Source of the DNA: Isotricha intestinalis
Taxonomy: Eukaryota > Ciliophora > Litostomatea > Vestibuliferida > Isotrichidae
Assembly: GCA_023807065.1 (NCBI GenBank)
Contig: JAJJLU010003632.1
Location: forward strand, 1 to 43,804
Reading direction: 5' to 3'
Length of the DNA stretch: 43,804 nucleotides
This document shows positions 37,233-43,804 of the stretch, piece by piece; position 1 is the stretch's first letter; every line of letters starts with the position of its first letter. Both the position numbers and the translations under genes were made by a program. A model generated the notes under the pieces. The model saw nothing but the letters and a program-made list of their open reading frames with translations. It searched no databases and was not told the DNA's origin.

Positions 37233-38405
37233 CTAATATCTATTTATCATTCCTATATTACTCATTTTACAATGAATATAATCATTAAAATGTATTTTAT
37301 CTCCTAAAATTTGGAAGTGAGTTGTTTTTTTAAATTCTTCAAAAATTCTTAATAATTCTTCATAACATACTATTAAAACTTCATCAAACATATCTTTTTT
37401 ATTTTCAACTTCAATTAAATTATTTCCTCTTTCTCTAATTGTTGATAAAACATTATCTGAAAATTTGTCTTTATATGTTTCATTTGAAAAATAAGTATTA
37501 AAAATATATTGCGCTTCATTAATTAATGTTTCATTATCTTCTTCTAAATCAAAATCATATTTATATTTCATTATTTCGGTATATATTACCAAATAACTTA
37601 TTTCTTTTTTGTTAAATGTTTTGATATATTTAAGAAATACATGATATGTTTCTTCATTAAGTAAAAATAAATATAAATTATTCATTAATTTTGAATTATA
37701 TTTAAAAGCAAAAGACTTTTGATTTTTTTTTATCATATATAATGGAATAAAACCATTTATTATTAATGATGAATACATTGAAACAAATAATATTAGTATT
37801 ATATTATTTGAAAAAAAAGATCCTAAATTCCAAGAAATAAACCAACTAAATAAAAATAATATTATTTCTAAATGAATTGCTTCTCCAACATAAGATTTAA
37901 GTATTTTATATGAATAAGTTACTAAAATTAATAATTCTATAAATATAAATATAGTAAATATATAGTCTCTATCATACTTTAATATTTTTATTATTAAAGT
38001 CCAAATTAATGATAATCCTATCATTGAAATAAAGAGGATTTTTACATAAAATGGTTCTTGAAATAAATATCTTTTTTTATAAAACCTTTGAACATCATTT
38101 TTTTCATCTAATCTAATTCTACAACATTCTATAACTTTTTGGCTTCTTAAAAAAAAAGATACCATCATTGAAGATTGAAAGATAAAAAACAATAAAAAAA
38201 AAGTATTATAATATTCATTCAAATCATTATCATTATGAAAAATAATACTTGTTGTTGCTAAAAATGATAAAAAATTATTAGATAATAAAAGTATAGATGA
38301 ACGAATTGAAATTGGAGTAAATTCCTTTTTTTTTAATATCATTATACATATAAATCCATATATTATTGTATTTATAGATAAATGAACTATTGTGTGTATT
38401 TGCAT
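37233..38405 (-). CDS. seven-transmembrane RGS protein (AtRGS1-like architecture)
   Basis: A 390-residue protein. Hydrophobic helices can be placed at about residues 4-24, 34-56, 66-88, 119-142, 147-168, 178-198 and 200-224, seven in total. Residues about 240-365 fit an RGS domain: L-M-N-N-L-Y-L-F-L-L-N-E-E-T-Y-H-V-F-L-K-Y, A-Q-Y-I-F-N-T-Y-F, M-F-D-E-V-L-I-V-C-Y-E-E-L-L and F-K-K-T-T-H-F, which have the helix spacing of the RGS box. Plant RGS1 has the same layout, where the receptor-like part controls GTP hydrolysis by a G-alpha subunit. I infer a membrane regulator of heterotrimeric G proteins. No signal peptide precedes TM1. The gene ends in TAG. Confidence 0.75.
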   Translation of the reverse strand: MQIHTIVHLSINTIIYGFICIMILKKKEFTPISIRSSILLLSNNFLSFLATTSIIFHNDNDLNEYYNTFFLLFFIFQSSMMVSFFLRSQKVIECCRIRLDEKNDVQRFYKKRYLFQEPFYVKILFISMIGLSLIWTLIIKILKYDRDYIFTIFIFIELLILVTYSYKILKSYVGEAIHLEIILFLFSWFISWNLGSFFSNNIILILFVSMYSSLIINGFIPLYMIKKNQKSFAFKYNSKLMNNLYLFLLNEETYHVFLKYIKTFNKKEISYLVIYTEIMKYKYDFDLEEDNETLINEAQYIFNTYFSNETYKDKFSDNVLSTIRERGNNLIEVENKKDMFDEVLIVCYEELLRIFEEFKKTTHFQILGDKIHFNDYIHCKMSNIGMINRY

Positions 38406-38490
38406 TAATAAATTGTTTATTTTTTTTAAAACAATTAAATTTTAATTATTATTTATTATAATAAATATATGATTAAATTATTAATATTGA

Positions 38491-40494
38491 ATGTCTTTAA
38501 ATAAAGAAACTGATAAAGAAAATTTGCTTTCAGTATCAATTAATGAAAAAAATAATATGATAAAGAAAATAGTTCAAGATTTACCTAAACAAAAAAAAAA
38601 TAAAATTAAAAATAATTTACTTTTTTTCCAAAATTTTAAAAATAGTAAATTCTTCTTAAACGATAACACACAACTTAAAGAAAGATTAAAAAAAGAAAAA
38701 GTATTACTTACAAAACAAAATTCAAATAATTGTGAAAATGATATTTCTATATCAACAAATACAAATACAACAGTATTAATTGATTTAAAAGAAAATTCAG
38801 ATTCAATTTTTTCATTCAATAAAAAAATATTTGTTAAAAAGCACATAGATAAATTAAAAACTTTTTTTTCTCCTCAAAAACCAACAATAACAAAAAAAAT
38901 GTTATTAAATAAATTAGAAATTAAAGAAAATAATCAAGTAATAAAGCCTGAAGTAAATTTAGAAGATTTACTTCTTTTAGAAGAAAAATTTAATGATATA
39001 AAATTAACAATAATTAATTATTCTAAGAATAATAATAATATTATTTCTTTAAAATGTTTAGAATGGTGGAATTATTTTTTAAATAGTACAATTAACGGAA
39101 ATTTAGAACAATATTTTATTGATAATAAGTTTAAACAATTAGTTCATTTTTTTTCTGTTATTCAATTTGCTTGCGTGATTATTATTTATGATTCATCATT
39201 TAATAATAAAATAATTGAAAGAAATAAAAATAAAATTTTAACTTTAATTAATTTACTCCAAGTTAATTATTTAATAATTTTTGATTACATTATTTCTAAA
39301 ATTTCTATTTCTTGTAAGAATAATTTATGGGTTAAGAAGTGTGTTTCAATGTTAAAAAAGAAATTAATAATAAATATATCATCTCATTTTACACAAATAA
39401 AACTTAATAATTCAAATTCATATAATATATTAAATGATATTTTATTAATTATTCATGTAACTCCTTCAAAAGAAGAAAATAAAATTGAATATATTTATGA
39501 AAAATTTTATGATAGATCAAATGAACAATTAAATTTAATATCAAAGGAAGAAATAATAAATTTATTTAAAGATAAAATTTACAGATATAATGAATTAAAT
39601 CCAAATGAATTTATTATTCAGAATAAGAATAAAGATATTATATTTCATAAAAATTTAGTAAATAAATATCAAAATGCTTTTTATATAAAGCAAAAAGCTT
39701 ATTATTCAATAACTCAAAATTCAACTTCATTAAATCAATCATTAGAAACTAACTCTCAAATAATAAAAAAAAATGTAACATATAATAGAATGAATACAAT
39801 AAATAATTCATCAAAAATTTCTCTTCAAACATATAATAATTTATTAAATTTACATAATAATAACAATAAAAATGATATTTCTTTTTCAAATGATATATTA
39901 TTAAAATCTCCTAATTATCCAATATTAAAATTTCCTCCTAAGAAAGAATTGACTTTAGTTTTAGATTTAGATGAAACAATAATCTCTTTTCATTATAAAG
40001 ATAATAATAAAAAAGAAGGAATATTAAATTTTCGCCCAGGTTTAAAATTATTTTTAGAAGAAATAAGTAAATTATATGAAATTATTATTTTCACTTGTGC
40101 TACAAAAGAATATGCTTCTCCAATTTTAGATAAAATAGAAAAAGATAAAAAATATTTTAGTGAAAGATTATATAGAGAACATAATGTTTTAATTAATAAT
40201 GAATATATTAAAGATATTTCACTTTTAGGAAGAAATATTGAAAAAATTATTATTGTTGATAATTTAATTCAAAATTTTAGACTTCAAAAAGAAAATGGAA
40301 TTTTAATTAGTTGGTATTGTGGAGATAATGATAATGATAATACTTTATTTAATTTACAAAAATTATTAATTAGAATTTATGATGAAAGAGAAGATGATGT
40401 TAGAAATTTATTAAAAAAATATAAAAATGAAATTATAAGGAAAATTTCTTCTAATATGGATTTCTTAGATAATACTTATCAATTAACAATTTGA
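38491..40494 (+). CDS. FCP1/SCP-type HAD phosphatase with long N-terminal region
   Basis: A 667-residue protein. Residues about 485-650 are an FCP1 homology (CTD small phosphatase/NIF) domain: the nucleophile motif L-T-L-V-L-D-L-D-E-T (Asp492, Asp494, Thr496), R-P-G-L-K-L-F-L-E-E-I, I-I-F-T-C-A-T-K-E-Y-A, and I-I-I-V-D-N near 590. These residues support an active aspartate-based phosphatase, possibly acting on the RNA polymerase II tail or on a similar substrate. The N-terminal 150 residues are basic and disordered. Residues about 160-300 contain helical sequence with W-W-N-Y-F-L and a hydrophobic run, perhaps a partner-binding domain. The stop is TGA. It is head-to-head with the 7TM-RGS gene (85 bp). 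Confidence 0.88.
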   Translation: MSLNKETDKENLLSVSINEKNNMIKKIVQDLPKQKKNKIKNNLLFFQNFKNSKFFLNDNTQLKERLKKEKVLLTKQNSNNCENDISISTNTNTTVLIDLKENSDSIFSFNKKIFVKKHIDKLKTFFSPQKPTITKKMLLNKLEIKENNQVIKPEVNLEDLLLLEEKFNDIKLTIINYSKNNNNIISLKCLEWWNYFLNSTINGNLEQYFIDNKFKQLVHFFSVIQFACVIIIYDSSFNNKIIERNKNKILTLINLLQVNYLIIFDYIISKISISCKNNLWVKKCVSMLKKKLIINISSHFTQIKLNNSNSYNILNDILLIIHVTPSKEENKIEYIYEKFYDRSNEQLNLISKEEIINLFKDKIYRYNELNPNEFIIQNKNKDIIFHKNLVNKYQNAFYIKQKAYYSITQNSTSLNQSLETNSQIIKKNVTYNRMNTINNSSKISLQTYNNLLNLHNNNNKNDISFSNDILLKSPNYPILKFPPKKELTLVLDLDETIISFHYKDNNKKEGILNFRPGLKLFLEEISKLYEIIIFTCATKEYASPILDKIEKDKKYFSERLYREHNVLINNEYIKDISLLGRNIEKIIIVDNLIQNFRLQKENGILISWYCGDNDNDNTLFNLQKLLIRIYDEREDDVRNLLKKYKNEIIRKISSNMDFLDNTYQLTI

Positions 40495-40573
40495 TATAAT
40501 AATTTAAACTTTTTTTTTATTTATTGAATTTTAATAATTTTTTTTAATTTTTTAAAACAATTTATATATAATT

Positions 40574-41773
40574 TTACAATTCAAAATCTAAATATTGAGA
40601 ATTAATAACAGTATTAAATATATTAATCATATTATCATAAGAAAAAGTATTATCAAATTCTTTTCCAACAAAACTATCTTGAGCCATTGTTCTATTATAA
40701 TCTTTAACTTTAAAAGTGGAAATTTTTTTATTTTCAAAAATATGAGTAATTAAAGGAATAAATTTAATATCTTTAACAACAACTTTATTTGATTTATCTC
40801 TTCCAATAATAACATGAGCCATTCCTCCTAAAAATCTCCAAAAAATATTTTTTCCTCTTAAAGCAGTAGCATTAATGAAATTTCCAATAGAATAAAAAAC
40901 ATACATTTTTCTATTTGATTGTTTATTATAATATAATTTTAAAGGTTGAATAACATGAGGATGAGTTCCAATAACTAAATCAACACCTAAATTAAAAAAT
41001 ATCTTAGTATAATATTCTTGATATTTTATTTCTTTTAATACATATTCTTTTCCCCAATGAGGAAAAACTATAATAAATTCAGCACCTTCTTTTTTTGCTT
41101 TTTCAATATCACTTTTTATTTTCTCATACTTTAATTCATTCATTGTATAATTTTTTTCCAATTTTACATTTGAACCATAACAATAATTTAATAAAGCTAT
41201 TTTAATATTATTTTTATTATAATAAGTTATTTTATTATAATCTTCTTCATTTAAATAAGAACCTGTTATTGTTATATTTGGATATTTATTTTTCCAATTA
41301 TTTAAATCTGATTTTATAGCTTCTAATCCTTTATCATTAATATGATTTGTTGCTTTTAATATTATATTAAATCCAGCTTTAACAATTGAATCAGCTAATT
41401 CAAAAGGTGAATTAAATTTTGGGAAATCTGTTATTCCAAATTTTCTTCCTGCAATTAAAACTTCCTCATTTACTATTTTCATATCATATTCTTTTATGTA
41501 TTTTTCCATATTTTCAAACATAAAATCAAAATTATATGTATCTCTTTTTGAGTCATATCCATAATTGGTTAAATTTCTATGCATTAATATATCTCCTACC
41601 ATACATAATGATATATCATTTTCTTCTTTTATATATTTTTCTTTTTTCTTTTTTTCATTTATTATGTAATTTTCTTCTTTTTTTTTATTATTTGTTTCAC
41701 AATGTTCTTCTTCTTTTAATTCATTAGAATATATTAATTTTATTATTGTGATTAAAAATACTATTTTTTTCAT
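40574..41773 (-). CDS. CapA/PgsA-like protein with signal peptide (PGA_cap family)
   Basis: A 399-residue protein. A hydrophobic N-terminus (M-K-K-I-V-F-L-I-T-I-I-K-L-I-Y-S) looks like a signal peptide, followed by a charged Lys/Glu linker. From residue 54 the CapA fold of the calcineurin-like metallophosphatase superfamily is clear: V-G-D-I-L-M-H (59-65), V-N-E-E (101-104), A-T-N-H-I-N-D-K-G (141-149), P-H-W-G-K-E-Y (238-244), I-G-T-H-P-H-V-I-Q-P (268-277) and S-I-G-N-F (295-299). In bacteria such proteins act in poly-gamma-glutamate capsule synthesis or export. In a protist a secreted or vacuolar hydrolase is more likely. Bacterial origin is suspected; base composition matches neighbours, so any transfer is old. 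Start is head-to-head with the 41811 gene (37 bp). Confidence 0.88.
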   Translation of the reverse strand: MKKIVFLITIIKLIYSNELKEEEHCETNNKKKEENYIINEKKKKEKYIKEENDISLCMVGDILMHRNLTNYGYDSKRDTYNFDFMFENMEKYIKEYDMKIVNEEVLIAGRKFGITDFPKFNSPFELADSIVKAGFNIILKATNHINDKGLEAIKSDLNNWKNKYPNITITGSYLNEEDYNKITYYNKNNIKIALLNYCYGSNVKLEKNYTMNELKYEKIKSDIEKAKKEGAEFIIVFPHWGKEYVLKEIKYQEYYTKIFFNLGVDLVIGTHPHVIQPLKLYYNKQSNRKMYVFYSIGNFINATALRGKNIFWRFLGGMAHVIIGRDKSNKVVVKDIKFIPLITHIFENKKISTFKVKDYNRTMAQDSFVGKEFDNTFSYDNMINIFNTVINSQYLDFEL

Positions 41774-41810
41774 TTTTTTTTAAAACAATCATTTATTTTT
41801 TTGTAATTAA

Positions 41811-42326
41811 ATGGATAATGCTCCTCCAGTTATTACAAATAAATATGAAGGAAGATTTATTAATTTAAAATATGATATTAATAAAAATATAGAATGGGAT
41901 TTAAATATACAAAAGGAAGATAAAAATATTCGTTTTGAAATATTTCATAAAGATTCATTTCCTAGTGTAAAGTATTACGATTGTTTTTCTTTAGATTATT
42001 TAAAAGAAAATAATAAACTATTAAAAGTATATGATAATATAAATCAAATTTATAATTTTTTTGAAGAAAGAAAAAAGAAAAAATTATTCTTAAAAGAATT
42101 TGAACAAAATTATTTTAAATTAACATTTAAATCTCCAATGATAAATGTAAATGATGTAATAATTAAATTAAGAATAAAAGAACTAAAACAAAGAGATTTA
42201 TTATTAAATATCTTCAAAGAAATAAAAAAACTAAAAACATCTCATTCAGATATAGAAAAAAATTTAAATGACTTAAAATCAAAAATAGAAAAAAACCAAA
42301 AAGAAATAACCAAATTAACTCAATAA
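41811..42326 (+). CDS. small protein with globular N-terminus and C-terminal coiled coil
   Basis: A 171-residue protein I cannot name. Residues about 10-125 look globular with alternating beta-like strands (I-R-F-E-I-F-H-K, F-K-L-T-F-K-S-P) and a helical stretch L-L-K-V-Y-D-N-I-N-Q-I-Y-N-F-F-E-E. Residues about 140-171 are coiled coil (I-E-K-N-L-N-D-L-K-S-K-I-E-K-N). The pattern of an acid-rich helix followed by a beta strand recurs in several protist proteins, from memory. It may be a regulatory or scaffold protein. Confidence 0.65.
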   Translation: MDNAPPVITNKYEGRFINLKYDINKNIEWDLNIQKEDKNIRFEIFHKDSFPSVKYYDCFSLDYLKENNKLLKVYDNINQIYNFFEERKKKKLFLKEFEQNYFKLTFKSPMINVNDVIIKLRIKELKQRDLLLNIFKEIKKLKTSHSDIEKNLNDLKSKIEKNQKEITKLTQ

Positions 42327-42465
42327 AAAAAAAACAAAAAAATAAAAAGCATTTTATAAGAAAAAAACAAACTCCAAAAACAAATGATAATAAAAACGGA
42401 ACTTTCCAACAAAAAAAAAAGATTATTAAATAAAAAAAGCTATTATGAACCATAATAAAAAAGTG

Positions 42466-43124
42466 AAACAATTTTCATCTTCATTATTTTTTTTTCCTTT
42501 ACAACATCCTCCTTTTGTCTTTTTGGATTTAAATGATCTTCAAGTTTAACATTTCCTTTATTTTGATTATCTTCAGTGACATCATTATCCTCATCAATAG
42601 AAATTTTGAATTTTTAAGCAATTTTAAGGAATAACTCATTCTTAAACAATTCTTGAATATGAATACCATCCTTAGTACTAACTTCAGCAAAAATGAATTC
42701 ATTATCCTTTACATAATTTTTTCCTTTTTCTTCAGAAACACATCTTTTATCAGTTAAATCAATTTTTAATTCCAAATAAACAAAAATTGGCATTCTTCTC
42801 TTCTTAAATCTTTAGTTTCATTCACCCAATGAGATGTATGATTAAATGATTCATTATTTGTTATATCATATACTACTATTATTACATTTGCATCACGAAT
42901 ATATATTGGAATTGATGATTTAAATTATTCCTTCCTCTGTGTCGTATAAAAATAATCGAATATTTGCTCAGTTTATTATTATTTCTATGAATATAAATCT
43001 AATCCTTTTGTTGCTTACTAGTTTGGTTCAAATTTATCTTGAGAAAAACGATTTAGTATGAACTCTTTCTTACACTTTGATCTCCAAGGAATATTATTTT
43101 AAATTTTAGAGAGTAATGATTCAT
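42466..43124 (-). pseudogene. Rab6-like GTPase pseudogene
   Basis: The minus strand from the ATG at 43124 reads F-K-I-I-F-L-G-D-Q-S-V-R-K-S-S, a P-loop with Gly changed to Arg. A 1-bp shift follows, and then a Rab6-like switch I remnant (A-T-K-G-L-D-L) with TAG and TAA beside it. A shifted copy of the G3 strand (I-R-L-F-L-Y-D-T-E-E-G) is followed by I-P-I-Y-I-R-D-A-N-V-I-I-V-V-Y-D-I-T-N-N, which corresponds to I-P-S-Y-I-R-D-S in Rab6. The tail in another frame reads K-G-G-C-C-K, the prenylation site. Several stops and at least three frameshifts show it is dead. It keeps enough sequence to have decayed recently. Confidence 0.85.
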
Positions 43125-43309
43125 TTTTCTTCTTTTTTTTTAAAAAAATATTTTTTATTTAAATTTAAAATTATTATTCCCTTATTATATATTTTTTTAT
43201 TATTATACTTAAATTTAATATATGATTTTATATTCTTATTATTTTTATATTATGTTCATTTACTTTTTTAACTCTTATTGAATAAAAGTAATGTTATACC
43301 ATATATAAT

Positions 43310-43804
43310 TTAACATAAAATTTTCTTCATCATAGTACAAAATTCTTGATAATTAATTTGACCATCATTATCTATATCAATATCTTCTAAACATTTATTA
43401 AATTCTTCTTCAGGAAAACCAGAAGAATCTTTAAATAAATTTTTAATTTCTTTTAAAGTAATTTGTCCATTTTTATCAATATCAAAATAATCAAAAGCAA
43501 ATTTCATGAATTTATCTTCTAAAAACAATTTTTTATCAACAGCAGCTCTTAAAAATTCTTCATAATCAATAGCATTAGAATGATCAGTATCAAGAAAATT
43601 ATATTCTTTTTCTAAAAACAAATCATCAATATTAACATTTTGTTCTTCAAATAATTGTTTTAATCCATCAATAAATTCACTTTTAGAAATAACACCATCA
43701 TTATTTAAATCTAATTTATAAAATAATGAAGAAGCTTCATTAACATAACTTAAATGAGGATAATGATGAACTAAATATGCTATTGTTGTTTGTTGAAGCA
43801 CTAA
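43310..43804 (-). CDS. calcium-dependent protein kinase, C-terminal EF-hand region (partial)
   Basis: The frame is open through the right edge, so the kinase domain lies outside. Four EF-hands are visible: D-L-N-N-D-G-V-I-S-K-S-E-F, D-T-D-H-S-N-A-I-D-Y-E-E-F, D-I-D-K-N-G-Q-I-T-L-K-E-I and D-I-D-N-D-G-Q-I-N-Y-Q-E-F, each with Asp at positions 1 and 3 and Glu at position 12 except hand 3, where the Glu precedes Ile. The segment before hand 1 (L-V-L-Q-Q-T-T-I-A-Y-L-V-H-H) resembles the junction between kinase autoinhibitory region and EF-hands in CDPKs. These kinases are typical of ciliates, apicomplexans and plants. It ends in TAA. Confidence 0.85.
   Translation of the reverse strand, partial: LVLQQTTIAYLVHHYPHLSYVNEASSLFYKLDLNNDGVISKSEFIDGLKQLFEEQNVNIDDLFLEKEYNFLDTDHSNAIDYEEFLRAAVDKKLFLEDKFMKFAFDYFDIDKNGQITLKEIKNLFKDSSGFPEEEFNKCLEDIDIDNDGQINYQEFCTMMKKILC

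Noticed and set aside
1..43804. CRISPR arrays, insertion sequences, transposases, tRNA or rRNA genes
   Set aside because: None was seen. Repeats are microsatellites or coding repeats, with no spaced direct-repeat array and no transposase motif.

Overview
The window is nuclear DNA of a protist with an extremely AT-rich genome. It carries eukaryotic genes only: kinesin, Tctex dynein light chain, Rab GTPases, exocyst, HP1, Mms2/UEV, Utp11, U5-52K/LIN1, eS12, mevalonate kinase and a calcium-dependent protein kinase (CDPK). Genes are short, mostly intronless and tightly packed. The three introns I can place are tiny (24, 25 and 36 nt, GT..AG). Stop usage fits the standard code: nearly all genes end in TAA, one in TAG and two in TGA, and glutamine is written CAA. 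A CDPK-type EF-hand tail, many coiled-coil and Asn-rich proteins, minute introns and dense packing fit a ciliate that keeps the standard code (a litostome such as a rumen ciliate, or a heterotrich). This placement is inference.

Layout: 1-2179 (-) is a large coiled-coil protein cut by the window edge; 2567-3478 (-) a small GTPase with an unusual N-terminal anchor; 3546-4148 (-) unknown; about 4260-4960 (-) a decayed membrane-protein gene. Then come an Asn-rich PP2C phosphatase (5213 +), a Sec5-like exocyst subunit (6821-10204 -), a GH31-like membrane protein without its active site (10257 +), an HP1-type chromodomain/chromoshadow protein (12729 -), a repeat protein with a newly found first exon (13339-14640 -), the UEV (14697 +), a Glu/Lys-rich repeat protein (15190 -), eS12 (17425 -), a Rab (17840 +) and a histidine phosphatase (18493 -).

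The second half holds basic coiled-coil and SANT proteins (19580, 21007 +), a 5-alpha-reductase/ICMT-fold membrane protein (22074 +), a kinesin whose first two exons I reconstructed (22921-26203 +), a small unknown (26337 +), LIN1/CD2BP2 (26898 -), Tctex dynein light chain (27918 +), two cytoskeletal-looking basic proteins (28872 -, 29971 -), mevalonate kinase (31619 +), two coiled-coil proteins (33277, 35250 +), Utp11 (36515 -), a seven-transmembrane RGS protein (37233 -), an FCP1/SCP-type phosphatase (38491 +), a bacterial-type CapA protein with a signal peptide (40574 -), a small coiled-coil protein (41811 +), a wrecked Rab6-like pseudogene (about 42466-43124 -) and the C-terminal part of a CDPK (43310-43804 -).

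The genes do not form one pathway; this is an ordinary mixed eukaryotic neighbourhood. Shared themes are vesicle traffic and signalling (Rab, Sec5, RGS, PP2C, CDPK) and cytoskeleton/cilia (kinesin, dynein light chain, coiled-coil proteins). Genes are commonly arranged head-to-head with under 100 bp between start codons and tail-to-tail with under 120 bp between stops. The most unusual items are the 7TM-RGS protein, the CapA protein, the apparently inactive GH31 protein, the N-terminally anchored GTPase, two decayed genes and a possible structured RNA near 29.8 kb.
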